Below the pieces are notes generated by a model. That model did no database searches. It saw only the letters and a program-made list of their open reading frames with translations, and was not told the origin of the DNA. A stretch of DNA of 64,000 bases. It comes from Myrica gale. Lineage: Eukaryota > Streptophyta > Magnoliopsida > Fagales > Myricaceae. Shown here piece by piece: positions 34,682-46,500 of this stretch; within the stretch, counting starts at the first letter, position 1, and each line of letters opens with the position of its first letter. The translations under genes and the position numbers were made by a program. The stretch lies in contig OZ005617.1 in the NCBI GenBank assembly GCA_963930655.1, forward strand, positions 18,278,068 to 18,342,067, written 5' to 3'.

Positions 34682-35059
34682 AGTCCTGAGATGGAAATCA
34701 GTGGTGGTTTTGTGTAGTTATTTGGATCCATTCACCGCAAATAAGAGAACTCGTTTTTACTTTCATATATTGCCAGTAGGGCATTATATATCTGTGGTCA
34801 TGTACAAGTCCAAATAAATCAGAGCAAGTAATTTACGAAGAACTTCCCCAGCAGTTCTGACTATTTCTCATAATGAATAAATTCATATGATAGTTACACA
34901 CTGTCACCATATAGGTTACGGAAAATTTGTTTTATTATATTTAATATGCTTACAGTATTATTATATTACTTTTCCTATATTGTTTTTAATATCTCTCTTG
35001 ATATTAAAATTGACGTCTTCTAATTAATCATAAGTTACTTCATTATATATATGTCTAAG

Positions 35060-35818
35060 GAAAAGAACACAAATAGTAAGAATATTAAATGAAAAATCTT
35101 AACACAAGAGTTTGAAAAGCAGCTCAAAAGGTTAGGGGTATCATATTATCAAAACACTGATAAACAACTAACAGTTTCCCCAATTTTAAATGAACATATT
35201 CACAAATTCACAACTAAGAGATTCACAGATTCACAACATTCGATCGAGAGAGAGAGAGGCATAAACATAGAGAGATATATATAGAGAGAGAGAGAGACAG
35301 ACAGAAAGAGAGATCGGTGTTTTGGAGGTTGCCATGCGGCAACGGAGAAGATAGAGCAGCGGCGCTAGAGAGAGCTCAGACAGCGAGAGAGAAAGAGTAG
35401 GAAAAGAGATAGAGAGTGTAAGAGAAGAGAGAGAGAGAGAGAGAGAGAACGATGAATAGAGAGTTGGAGTTCTGAGTGAACATGAAGGAGACTTAGGAGG
35501 GGGCCGAGAGGGAGATAAGAGATTTAGGATTTTTTTTTTCAAAAACCCTTGGATCAAAATGTTTTGATCCATGGTTTATTATTTTTTTTATAAAAAAAAC
35601 TAAACGACTTCGTTCTATTTTAAATGGAACGACGTCGTTTAAAATTGAAGGGAAAAAAATCAAACGAAACCATTTTTTCACTGAACCGACGGAAATGTCC
35701 GCTTCCGATTCCACCTCTGGGAAGTCTCCACAGTGACCACTAATTCTAGTTTCTGGAAACTACGGACCTCAGCTTGCTGGAACTGGAGTCGGAGCTCTGT
35801 CAGTAGCCGAATCGATTG
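35060..35818. other. Foreign block replacing the 5' part of peptide copy 4
   Basis: Lies exactly between the end of unit 2 (35059) and the first bases shared with the peptide intron ('gaacacagtgagtaatttc', 35817 on). It contains long AG-rich microsatellite stretches (35243-35300, 35420-35450), a short palindrome 'gatcaaaatgttttgatc' and an AAACGACGTCGTTT-like inverted pair around 35602-35640. No recognisable coding sequence. Its ends lack visible terminal or target repeats. Confidence 0.5.
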
Positions 35819-36321
35819 AACACAGTGAGTAATTTCAATCTACTTAGCTTTTTTTTTCTTAACAATTTCACTCTGCAAACAAGATTTCATCTAGACATTA
35901 TTTTTAATCTTAAAACTATTGTCAATCTCCAATAAATTTTTCTATATCATCATTAATCTTACGTTTTTTTGTTACAAAAATAACATAAAGACCAAAACAT
36001 AACTTTCACAAAGCTTAATAAAGATTTCCTCTAACAAAATATTAATTTATTTGTAAATATATTTGATACTTTCCCAATCTTCAAAAGAAAACACAAAAAA
36101 TACACCCCCAAAATTTTCATAATGATTATATAGAAAAAAATTTCTCATTTCAAATTAATTTCTCCCATTAGTTATTTCATTTGACCTTTTTTGCAGAAGA
36201 AACGGATGAACAAGTAGGCTATAAGCCTTTCTGTCCACGCAATCAATCGCCACGCGGTCAACCGCCGGGTAAACCCCGGCCGGATTGTCGTCCCCCTCTC
36301 GATCAAGCGGGCATTCCGTAG
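35819..36321 (+). pseudogene. Small secreted peptide gene, copy 4 (exon 1 lost)
   Basis: The intron begins with the usual GTGAGTAATTTC at 35825, and exon 2 (36197-36321, after TTTTTTGCAG) is intact: KETDEQVGYKPFCPRNQSPR, then G-Q-P-P-G-K-P-R-P-D-C-R-P-P-L-D-Q-A-G-I-P and a stop. The signal-peptide exon is missing; the upstream block is unrelated sequence. Unless a new first exon has been recruited in 35060-35818, the product could not be secreted. Of the complete exon 2s, this one has the longest stretch between the two cysteines. Confidence 0.7.
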
Positions 36322-36579
36322 AGTCCTGGGATGGAAATCAGTGGTGGCTTTGAGTTTTTCTTTTTTAATATAAGTGGTGGTTTTGTGTAGTTATGTGGAT
36401 CCATTCACCGGAAATAAGAGAACTAGTTTTTACTTTCATATATTGTCAGTAGGGCATTATCTATATCTGTTGGTCATGTACAAGTCCAAGAAATCCGCTA
36501 ATTTATCCATCATTATCATAAAGAACCAAACGCGCGTCCTGACTTCGCCCCGGATAATCTTACACGGGGAAGAAAACTA

Positions 36580-38054
36580 ATGAAAGAAAAGGACAAGAGC
36601 CCAGTGGACTGGAGAATTGCAAATCTATTGGCCCATCAACATCTTTCCCGATCATAGTTTTGGACCACACGAAAAAATCAAGCGAGACTCCAATTCGCTA
36701 GTGCATTCTCTTGTGGAATGGCGGCAACCACAAAATTCTGTGGAATCATTACCAACTCTTTATAATCCTCATCTTTAGTATTATAATATAGTAATATATA
36801 CAATTGTTACAAATAAACAAAAAGGTCAGTTTCTTAAGTGACTCTCATGCATGGGCAAGGAGCCAAGGGACGTTAGGGCTATTTAAACCCGGTGGCGGTG
36901 GCGGTTATGGCCCTAGCCGACACTTCCACCGGATAGGCCGGTTTTCAAATATTGTCCACCGCCACCATGCCATTGTAAAGGGCAATAATCGACCCTTGGC
37001 AGTGGTGGTTTTAGCGGTGACAGTTCCCGGTTAACCGACATTTATATTTGCCATGTTTTTTTAGCATTTTACTCATTTGACCCAATGTATTTTTTTTCTT
37101 TTGGTCCGTTGAGCATATATCAATAAAATCTAAACTAATGAAATTCAAAATTAATAAAATTAGAGAACATCTTAAAAGATAAGATGATAATCTAAAGTCC
37201 AAACTAATGAAATCCAAAATCAATAAACTTAGAGAACTTCAGAACAAGATGAGAATCTAAAGTCTACACCAATATAATTCAAAATCAATAAACTTAGAGA
37301 ACATCAGAACAAGATGAGAATCTAAAGTCTAAACCAATAAAATTCAAAATCAATAAACGTAGAGAAGTAAGAACATATTAACCGTAGTAGGATAAAAAGA
37401 CATGAACAAAATTAGAATTAGTTTGTCGCCAAAATCCCTAGTACTCCTCAATCTCCGTCGCCGAGATGGGTAACTTCGCATGATACATTTTGAGGCACCA
37501 AGTTATAATTTATAAAAATAAAAATAATATTTAGACTAATAAACTAACAAAAGAAAAAATAAAATAAAAATTAGGACTTTTATCAAGGTTAATTATGTGT
37601 TTATAAGTACTATTTTAATTTGTTTTATAATTATGTACTTGTCTTCTTCAATGTTATGGACTTACTAAATAAAGATATTTGACTTGAATACGTATATACT
37701 TGTGAATTCCACGAACTATTTTCTTTTCTTAAAGATTGAGTATTTTCCGTTCTTTTCTCCGTCGTGCACTTGACGTTAGCTTGTAATAATGGATCCATTC
37801 AAATTTTTTTTTCTCTCTCTATATATACTAGCTAGTTAAATAAAATATGTTCTTCTAAGTTATCATACATTACAATTTTTAGACATGAAAAATACTGCAC
37901 AAAGTATGCTTTCGTATAAGAATCTTGAGATTCAGTGTGATTTGAACTGTGTTGGATTATTGAGAAACTAATTAATATTTCTTTAGCTGTTGAAATAATG
38001 GTATATTTTTTTGTGTTTAATTTGCTTTTGGACTCCTCCTAACTGTGATTAGTT
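36580..38054. other. Intergenic, no gene seen
   Basis: 36840-37035 includes a G/C-rich, Gly-coding-like stretch (GGTGGCGGTGGCGG) without a supported frame. Then follow a tandem repeat (37110-37375) and AT-rich sequence up to the CACTA terminus. Confidence 0.35.
37110..37375. repeat. Tandem repeat, ~65-70-bp unit, about four copies
   Basis: Each unit contains 'caataaa', 'tagagaacatc', 'agaacaagatgagaatctaa', 'agtctaaaccaat' and 'aattcaaaat' in that order, with gradual divergence from right to left. Confidence 0.75.
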
Positions 38055-38917
38055 CACTACAAGAAAAAAGACTTTGGGTGGCAAAAAAATTTGTCACCCA
38101 AATTGCTAATTTCGTCAGCTAATGTTTTGGGTGACAAAACCGAGTTGTCACCTAAAGCCCGTCAGCCAAAGTTTTGGGTGACGATTTTAGCGTTCTGTCG
38201 CTCAACACCGTTCAGACGTTTAACAACATCGTCTGAACGGTTTTGTACAATAGTGACAAAATTGAAAATCGTAATGTTCGGTACAATCCATCCGTTCACA
38301 TGAGTTGTGCAAACGTACTCTCTATACGTTTGGACCGTTCAAGCTAACGGTTCGTCTAAGGTGACGAAATGGATTTCGCCATGTACAATCAGTGAGCACG
38401 GATATACAACATCGTCCGAACGTCCATACATCACGTCCGGACGATTTTGTAAAGAAGTATGCACCGTTGTTTCATTTATGAAGAAATACTTATTTGTCAT
38501 CCTCAAAATCCATTCGAACTATGACGTATAAAGTTCGGACACTTGTTCAGTTGAACACATTCGAACGTATCGTTGTATCGTGCGCACGTTTGCTTAATAA
38601 AAGATCGTGTGCACGAGAAAATAACCTTTTAGACGGAAGTATTTAACGCGATGTGTGCGGATGGATAGTTGTGCGTGCGCACGTTATCAACGCCAAATAA
38701 CTATTCAGATGACATTTGATACCGTTCAAACAGTTTTCTTTGTATTTTAATTAATTTAATTAAAATTTTAAAAATAATTTACAAATAATATAAATAGGAA
38801 GATATTTATTATTCAATGCTCGTAATATAATAAAATATTTACAAATATGCAATCGTTATTAAAAGTAATTAAAATACGTAATCATAAGTTCTGACAAAGT
38901 AGTAAAAATATATAAAT

Positions 38918-40008
38918 CTACCCAAATTTTTGTTTGGGTGTCGAACAAGATTGCAGCTGTTTGATCTGCTCCACCAGCTGCTCACGCATCTGCTCCGCCA
39001 TTAGTTACATCCTACGTTCTTGTTGTTCCACTAGGCTCCTTTGCTGCTCCTCCATCATTTTTCGGTGTTTTTCATCTTTTTTTGTTGCTGCTCTTCCATC
39101 ATCTGCAGATGCTCTCGCATCGTCTGCTCCATATCTGACCGCTTGACGAGAAGCACTTCATATTCCATTTGTCTAGCTCTCATCTCCTCAATCTGTAATC
39201 TGGCCTCCTCTAACCTTTGGGAAAAATCAAAGGACGATGCTGATGAAGATGATCCAACAGACCGTACTGAACGGCCTAAACCTCGCACATAACTCCCTTT
39301 TGTCCCTAACACCTCAGCGAAGATCTCTACTTCGGTGTATGACTTTTCCTCTGACTCGTATTGCAACTGTATCGCCTCCATTTTTTCCTACAAAATTAGA
39401 AGAGAAGATAAAATTAACACATATGAAACATAAACGCACACAATGCATCATTAAATCTAACGTTACAACTTACAGAATTTTCTCGTACATCTTCTGATGT
39501 CCACATGCCATCCTTATTAGTATGCGTCTTTTTATAAAGCAACGCAGGACTAATCTCATCAGATTCTGGATTTTTCTGTACACCAAAAGAAATATAAAAT
39601 GTGCATATTAAAATATCTAAGTCATTTATTTAAATAATAAATAATAAAAATTTAAACTTATTACTTACTAACAAAGCTCTCGCGCGTTGAAAAGACCTCT
39701 TTCCCGATGTGTGTACAATCTTCAGCTTAGCTCTATTCTCCTTGTTGATTGCACTCCTCCTCTGCATTGTACATTTACAGTTGTTACCACAATTAATAAT
39801 AAAATAAAATAAACGTTCAAGATAGAATAAAAATGTTTAACCTGAAATACTTACACGCACAACTACTTTGGGTGCCTGCTGGACTGGCTGTGCCAGGGGA
39901 CGGTAATTCGTTCATATCCTGTGAAGGACCCGACACTGCTAGTGTATTGGGATTACTCTCAGCTCGAACTGATGAATCGCACCGAAAACGTTTCCATCTC
40001 GTTGGCAT
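38918..40008 (-). pseudogene. TNPA-like CACTA protein, internally deleted
   Basis: Minus-strand exons: MPTRWKRFRCDSSVRAESNP to SSCAC (40008 to about 39852); RRSAINKENRAKLKIVHTSG with K-R-S-F-Q-R-A-R-A-L-L (about 39766-39670); K-N-P-E-S-D-E-I-S-P-A-L-L-Y-K-K-T-H-T-N-K-D (about 39577-39475); and MEAIQLQYESEEKSYTEVEI then F-A-E-V-L-G-T-K-G-S-Y-V-R-G-L-G (39381 on), followed by a coiled coil. The two middle exons found in the copies at 0.7-1.1 kb and 26.0-26.5 kb are missing. A frameshift ends the coiled coil early (39055); the ancestral end reads K-F-G at 38918. Confidence 0.75.
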
Positions 40009-40129
40009 GACATCGTCCTGTGACCAAATAAATCAATATTAGAGAAAATAAACACAATGACATATGTTACTCAAAATGAACATAAAATAGAAGCACAAAG
40101 TAAATTGAAATGATAAAGTTACTTTAGTT

Positions 40130-41000
40130 CTCGGAGTCATATTCTTCAGAATCACTACAATCTTCACTGAACGATTTCGAGGAATCATCAGTTCCTTCTA
40201 CTTCACATTGTTGTGGAATGCTCTTATCGGTTATCGGCACATAAGACTTGACGTCATTTCTAGTCAACGAGATCATGTCAAAGGAGCTAAAGTACACAAA
40301 AGCTCAATAAAGTCATTCTGCTGGTATGCTTCACGGTTCGACGGTCCTTCTCCATCTTCACTAGCTTCCTCCGCAATATGTGGAATATCATACGTGTTTA
40401 TAGGGGTAAACTTTTGAACAATCTTTCAGTGACCGCCCAACTTCATATCATCGATATAAAACACTTGATTCCCCTGAGAAGCTAGCACGAACAAGTCATC
40501 TTTATACCACTTTTGGGATGTGTAAATACTAACAAACCGACCACTTTTATCAAGACCTAAGTTTTGAGTACTCAAGTCAAACCATTCACATTTTAGTAAA
40601 TAAACGAAATTCCCCCGCAAATAATGCAACGCTTAAATATCCACGACCTGACGGTAAAAATCAACATCTTCCCCATCATGGTCCCCCGGAACAACCACTC
40701 CACTATTCTGAGTGTTACGAAACTGTTCACGAAAGATTGTGTGAAACTTAACTCAATTCACTACACAACTAGTGTAACAAACTGCCTGTTGATCTGGACC
40801 GCATGCTAATACATACAAATCATCCGACACCGAGGCCGAGACTTCTTGGACCCGGAATAAGCAACGACATCATAAAACTTGAATCCTTCATACATTTCGG
40901 CAGCATTTCCCCTCAGTTCCCAGATACACGCCTACAACATTGAGCATAAACACCCACCATTGAAGGCAAGTGTGCAAGCTCAATATTGAATGTGTATCCG
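40130..41000 (-). pseudogene. TNPD C-terminal remnant (DUF4216-like) and acidic tail
   Basis: Minus strand: D-D-L-Y-V-L-A-C-G-P-D-Q-Q-A-V, then F-H-T-I-F-R-E-Q-F-R-N-T-Q-N-S-G-V-V-V-P-G and G-E-D-V-D-F-Y-R, then after a stop LRGNFVYLLKCEWFD and W-Y-K-D-D-L-F-V-L-A-S-Q-G-N-Q-V-F-Y-I-D-D (40629-40426). This pattern is typical of the DUF4216 domain near the end of plant CACTA transposases. The tail exon (about 40260-40130) ends in an acidic S-E-E-Y-D-S-E-N and a stop. Stops and the missing N-terminal part mean it is not functional. Confidence 0.7.
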
Positions 41001-42109
41001 GAAGACAAAAGGAGATTTGCATCGAAATTTCTATACACATCTGTCACAATATCAGATACAATTATGCACATTACACATATTGTAAGCTCAAACTGTCCAT
41101 AATGTGAACAATTCAAGAATTATACCGAGTTCGTTATCCGAACTCCCTGTAATTCTTAAACGGGGGCTAAGACTACTAAATGAATGGATGAACATCATAG
41201 CAAAACACGTTCGAAAGCTCATAACCGTCCCAACCTAAAAGATAAGTGTCCAGACCTATTTTGATATCCTAAAATCCATGTTTTTCATCCTAAAAAAATA
41301 TTTAAAACCCACTAACCTTAAATGCAATCCAATCCAAAATCTCAAATGGATTGCTCTTTTCACACCCTTTTCAATGAGATTGATGTCTTAAAACAGCTCC
41401 CTCTTCTCCTCTTGCTCAAATATCTCAAATCTCTAAGTTTTGGCCATTTTCGCTATACTGCCCGTGATTTTTCATTTTTCAAACGAATATAACACGTTCG
41501 GACGCAAAATGATAGAGTTCAGACGCCTACGTGTAAAAGTTTACGAGGGAAAAACATGCCGCTAAATTTTCATACCGTCCGCACGAAAACTTATAGCTGA
41601 CGACACCGTTTTAGCACCCACCAAACGATAGCGTATGATCTTGAACAGCAGTTCTGGATGCACCATCAAACGTCCGAACGCTTTCTTAAATTTCACGGCG
41701 CCGTTTCAAAACCCCCAAACGACTGCGTCTCAACACTACAATCTAAAAAAATAGCATGTTAGTGGTGTATCAATTTCGTCCAGACGGTTTTACGATCTTA
41801 TTTTTTTAATTTCATCCTATTATATAAACAAGAGTGTAAGGAGTATAATGAAGTTGGAAGGAGTAACAAAATGAGAAACACTTCATTAATTGTCCTTGTC
41901 TCTCTAACTTTTAATATGTAGAAATGACATAAACTTATCAAAACTCCATAAAACATAATATAAACAAAATAACAACAGATACAATCCCAATATATGTACT
42001 CAAAAAATAATATAAAAATAAATGTCCTCAAACTATAATAAAAATTCAAATGTCAAAATAAAAGAAACAAAATATCTATTGATCATCAATCATCAGCGAG
42101 CTGCAGAAC

Positions 42110-43157
42110 CGCTCGGACTTTCCTCATGTGCTCCTCAAGCAATACGACCCGCTCAGTCAGGGCAACTAGATGTGCACTGGTAGCGACGCCCTTCAGGGTG
42201 AACTGAACCTCAGCCACCTGCTTCTTCCCCCCACCGTCATCTCATGGGTGGGCCGCATGACCGCTCCCATCTGCTCAGTCAAGTCGGTCATCATAGCTGC
42301 CACCCAACTCAGCCACTATCCCTCGAGTCCTTGGGAGGAGCCCTGTCCAGGATCCTGCTCCTCGGTCCCCTGAGCCGGCTCCTCTCTCGTCTAGCTCTAA
42401 CTGCCCGAGCAGCACCAAGCACTCGTCGTGTCTGTGCCACCAACTTTGAGAGCGTTGTCTTGTTAATCGATCCAAGTGGAAGCGCCCTCGGCTAGTCGGC
42501 ACCCTTGGGTACCATCAAGTTATGCAGGAACTAGGTCAGAAGAACACCATAGGGAAACAAAATCTGAGCATCGGTCTTCAGGGCCTCAGCATGGATGGAT
42601 TGGTAGATGAATGATGTAACCTCCGTCGTGTGCTTATTCGGGTCGATGGCGGAGCATAGAATCAAGTGCATGATCCTCCAAAAAAGAAGCTGCCCGTGAA
42701 GCTTGTTGCTTCCCTCCAGGATAGTTATATCACGGCCCAGCAGCGTCCGAAAAACCTCAGCCTTAGTAGGTCGGCCCTCCTCTGTCATTGGCATGTTGGG
42801 GAACGTTGTCACATCCCTTACGTACCCCAAAAATGCCACTAGCTCGTCTGGCGAGAATATAATCTGCACGTTTCGAACGGTCACCTCCAAAGTATAGAAG
42901 CATAGAACTCTCGCACCAGATTCTTCGACGTATACCTGGTCCTCTGGAGGAACGGAAGCCAACCTGCTTGCTCTACTATCTCTGGAAGTGTCCAATCCTC
43001 AAACCGCAGCTCATAGAAATCCACCAACTGGATATGTCGCTCGACAATGACTAAGTAGGACATGATGACTGTCGTATGCTCCTCTAACGATAAAGCTGGA
43101 GCAGAAGATTCGTCGGCATTGGCATGGCTGCTGGTACGCAAACGCTTGTTCATTTTC
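42110..43157 (-). pseudogene. Putative plant transposon protein (PTP/Transposase_32-like)
   Basis: Starts M-N-K-R-L-R-T-S-S-H-A-N-A-D near 43153, then V-D-F-Y-E-L-R-F-E-D-W-T-L-P-E-I and L-V-R-E-F-Y-A-S-I. A frame break near 42885-42905 is followed by E-V-T-V-R-N-V-Q-I-I-F-S-P-D-E-L and L-L-F-W-R-I-M-H-L-I-L-C-S-A-I-D-P-N-K-H-T-T-E-V. This resembles the 'putative plant transposon protein' domain found in plant genomes. A Ser/Gln/Gly-rich tail follows. The same gene start, cut short, is present in the CACTA piece at 28427-28624, so it belongs to this transposon family. Its role in transposition is unknown. Confidence 0.6.
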
Positions 43158-43159
43158 AA

Positions 43160-46100
43160 AAATATGCAAAAACACCATCCGAACGGTTAGAACTACGTCC
43201 GAACAATAACATAAAAGGAGTGTGAACGCTATAATAAAAAATAAAACGCAAATTTAATATAAAAAGTGTTCGGACAGATAAAAATAGCATCCGGACATAT
43301 TTGGATAGCCGTCCGAACCTTAGGCAGCTAAGAAAATAATTTAACTTTCTATAAAAGCGTCCGAATATCATTGACATAGCGTTCAGACATACAAAAAAGG
43401 ACAACGTTTCATGTTTGGATAATTGCTCGCGTCCGGACACTTTTGGACATCCGTCCGAACTAAACAGAAATAGTAAAACTTTTTATTTTATTATATAACA
43501 CAGTCCGGACACATTTCATGTAGCGTCCGGACACAAACTAAACGACGACGTATTTCTTTTTGATACTAAAAAGAGTCCAAACGGGTGATTACGACGTCGA
43601 TTTAATCGTCCAGACGCTATGGGACGACGACCGAATTAACTCAACCATGACAGCGTCTCAAAATCTCCCACACACTACCCAAAACATCACCAAATCACAA
43701 ACAAATGCACTTTACACAATCCTAACACTTAACACAATCCTAACACTTAACACAATCCATTTCTACGTAAAAATCAATGAAAAAACACAATGTAGTGTAC
43801 AAAAAATAGAATTGAAATCCTATACGTAAAACTGTAAAAAAACAATTTTTTTTAAAGCAAAAATCATGTGAAAAATCAACAAAACATAACTGGATGTGAT
43901 TAGAATGTCGACGGAATGAGTTTACACCAAGATTTAACATAGAAACAACTGAGGGTCGAGAGAGTTTAGATGATAAAACGTTCGGTTTAATGAAAATGTC
44001 GAACTGTTCGCGTTTTTCATAATCCGTCGAACCTGTCCAGATGATTAATACACGTCCGGATCTTCTCAGCAGACGTGGCCCAATGAGAGTTCTCCGCATT
44101 AAATGCCAAAATTTAAACCGTTTAAAACGGTTCAAATAATTAATTACGTTCGGACGGTTTTCCCCTGTCTTCGTGCGACGTGGAAGCACACGTTTGGCTG
44201 AATAAACGTCACTACCCGTCCGAATGTTATGAAAAGAGTTTGAACGAAAATAAATGTTGTCAACCATCGTGTAACATAAACACGTGTAAGCTATGCAACG
44301 GTTACAAAATACGTCCGGACGATAATCATTTCCATTCGAACCACGTCGTACGATTATACATGTTTGGACACTATTTTGATACGTTCTAACGCTTACCTTT
44401 TTAAACACGTCATTGTTCTACCAGATGTAAGTCCGGACGTATGTTCATACCGTTCGGAAGTGTGCCACATTTTTTTTATTTTTCATTTCACACGGTTTAA
44501 TTTACTTTAGTAAATTTAATTTATTTAAATTATTTCACTAACACAATATAATTATAACTTATCAACTATTTAAATTAAAATAATTATTATAACTAATCAC
44601 CTATTAATTGTAATTGCATTAACCATTATGTTAACATAGCACTCCTACTAGTAACTCTTTTAATTATACTAATCGTTCGTTTAAATTTTAATAAATTTAA
44701 ACTAATGAAAAAATATAATTAATATGGAATATCAAACATAATTTAAATACCGAACGAAAAACACAATCATAATGTATAGTACAAGTCGAAGATGATCCTT
44801 TTAAGGGTGAGTTAATAATAGCGATAAAACATAAACATAAAACTACTCCGAATCACTTGATGGCTCGTCCAGATCTTGTCTGAAGGCGTCACGAATATGC
44901 GCCAAATGCTCATCTATATTATCTACACGTCTGATGAGTGTCTAGAGCTGTATCGGAACGGTATGGACAGACTTGGATAACTAGGACAATTGTTTTCTCA
45001 CAGCGAACAGTTCCATTTGCGTAATATTCATCTCCTTCGTCAGAGCCCTATCCGTTAGAGCAAATTTGCTTTTCAGACCGATCAAGCGACATTAGAGCTC
45101 CATGCACAACGAATGCGTCGGCTCCACTATCGCCCGAAGACTCCCCCTCAGCTGGTCACTAAGTCTGTCCCCCAACATTAGTGATAATTCTCTCCAAGTT
45201 ATCCATGGTCAACCTAGCAAAAATCGTCCGAACATAATCACAAACTATTTGCACGTCGTTCAAACGACGACGTTTATTTTTAGAATGCGTCCGAACGTTT
45301 AAATGTACCGTCTGAACGAAATAGTAACGTCTGAACAGTTATTCGGCGAACACAAACCAAACACTACCATAGATGAACACAAAGAACGCAAAAAAATTCA
45401 AAAGTATTCATGAAATGCATGAAATTGAAAACAAAACTCATGAAGAAGGTCTTACCTGAAGTTGTTTGAGAGATCTCGAACGGATAGTGAAAACTTTGAG
45501 AGAAAAGTTAGAGAAAATAGAGTGAAAGTGTGATTTTGGCTAAGTCTGGACTGTTAAATTGGCCAAGAATACGTCCGAAAGGTAATTTTGGGGTTCAGAC
45601 TCCTATCAGCGGTTAGATTCACACGTGACCCAATCAAATTCAACGTCATTAAATATGACCGAGTCGAGAAGCTTCTTAGAACTAAACCCGTCCAGACGTT
45701 ATGTTTTTTGCAACGTGGAAGCACACGACTTGCGTAATCAGCATTCATACGCGTGTGGACTTGTTCTTTCGCGTCCAGACGTTATGTTTTTTGCACGGAG
45801 CATTCGCGACGATTTTTAATTTGTCACTATATGCTGACGATTATTATTTGTCACGTGAGGGCGTTTGGACGTTGTATCTATTACGTCCGGACGTTATTGT
45901 AAAAAAATTATGACAATTCTGAACGTCACTTGGTTACGACGATTTGGAATTCGTCACCCATCAAAGGGTCCGAACGGGTTAATAGTAAGTTCGGACGGTA
46001 TTTTGTATTTTGTGACTATTTTAATCGTCACTCATGCGCGGTGTGTGGTATGTTGTCACACGAGACATACGTCCGAATTGGGTTTGGACCGGTCCGGACG

Positions 46101-46226
46101 GTTTTGACTTTCATGGGTGACTTTGGGTGATAAAATTAATGTTTTGTCATGGAAAGACCATTTTAGGTGACAAAATTTGGTTTGACACCCAAAACTTTGT
46201 CACGTAAAGCTATATTTCTTGTAGTG
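43160..46226. repeat. 5' subterminal repeat region of the CACTA element
   Basis: About 3 kb in which variants of the 10-bp palindrome CGTCCGGACG (also CGTCCGAACG and CGTTCGGACG) recur at short intervals in both orientations, together with GTCACCCA and TGACGA motifs. Subterminal arrays like this are the binding sites of TNPA-type proteins in well-studied CACTA elements. That role is inferred here. The 222-codon minus-strand frame at 43740-44408 is a by-product. Confidence 0.75.
44843..45206 (-). pseudogene. Short coiled-coil ORF within the CACTA 5' region
   Basis: The minus-strand start MDNLERI lies at about 45206. A shifted frame then reads D-R-L-S-D-Q-L-R-G-S-L-R-A-I, and later LKSKFALTDRALTKEMNITQ, M-E-L-F-A-V-R-K-Q-L-S and D-N-I-D-E-H-L-A-H-I-R-D-A-F, ending DEPSSDSE and a stop near 44843. 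Heptad-like spacing suggests a coiled coil of roughly 120 residues. Three stops or frameshifts interrupt it. I do not recognise a family. Confidence 0.4.
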
Positions 46227-46239
46227 AGGATCTGTTGAG

Positions 46240-46500
46240 GTAAAGAGGAAGCATTGATCCTACCACTATGATTCTGATTTACACACCATTTAGTCACAAA
46301 ATGTTGCATAAAGTTTCCTTCTCGGAATGCAGTTGAGCCGCCAGCCACGTCCCCCCAATGTTCCTCAGCTGCAACATTAATATTACCTTTCCAGTTGAGC
46401 CGCATAGCTCAGGAAACCCCCCTTGATAGCCACATCAAAGTTCACTTTAAGTTGGTCTTTCCTTGGGTACTGCCATCTTATCGTTCTTCTGCTTTGCTCA
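46240..46500 (-). pseudogene. LINE-type RNase H fragment downstream of receptor copy 2
   Basis: Duplicate of 3380-3640: the translated pieces W-K-G-N-I-N-V-A-A-E and R-E-G-N-F-M are recognisable, with more indels than the first copy. The CACTA element ends 14 bp to its left (46226), in sequence that continues the receptor 3' flank. Confidence 0.45.

Larger units (their letters stand above)
30493..35059 (+). repeat. Segmental duplication, unit 2
   Basis: 30993-35059 parallels unit 1 from 17733 to about 22300. It shares the 227-bp tandem repeat, the solo LTR (33039-33156), the RNase H fragment (33365-33670) and a complete peptide gene. Its private insertion is a hAT element at 31292-32486, absent at the equivalent site in unit 1 (about 18026). 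30493-30990 holds another worn copy of the peptide promoter and exon 1. The unit stops abruptly at 35059, where units 1 and 3 continue with 'ttgtttattataaaaaatc'. Confidence 0.85.
38055..46226 (-). mobile_element. Full-length CACTA (En/Spm-like) element, 8.2 kb
   Basis: The left terminus CACTACAAGAAAAAAGAC (38055) and the reverse of the right terminus CACTACAAGAAATATAGC (46226) form short TIRs, followed on both sides by GGGTG(G/A)CAAA-type repeats. Subterminal regions of about 0.7 kb (left) and 3 kb (right) are packed with CGTCCGGACG/CGTCCGAACG variants. All coding pieces read from the minus strand, from right to left: a coiled-coil ORF, a plant-transposon-protein ORF, TNPD remnants, and a TNPA-like gene. 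The TNPD catalytic region is absent, so the element is non-autonomous. The flanking triplets (GTT, AGG) do not match, so the 3-bp duplication has decayed or was lost. Confidence 0.85.

Noticed and set aside
43740-44408. 222-codon minus-strand frame
   Set aside because: Lies within the CACTA subterminal array, Arg/Cys-rich from repeated CGTCCGGACG variants; no motif and not conserved in the other copy.
38052-46229. 3-bp target duplication of the CACTA element
   Set aside because: Flanking triplets are GTT and AGG; they do not match, so no duplication is claimed.
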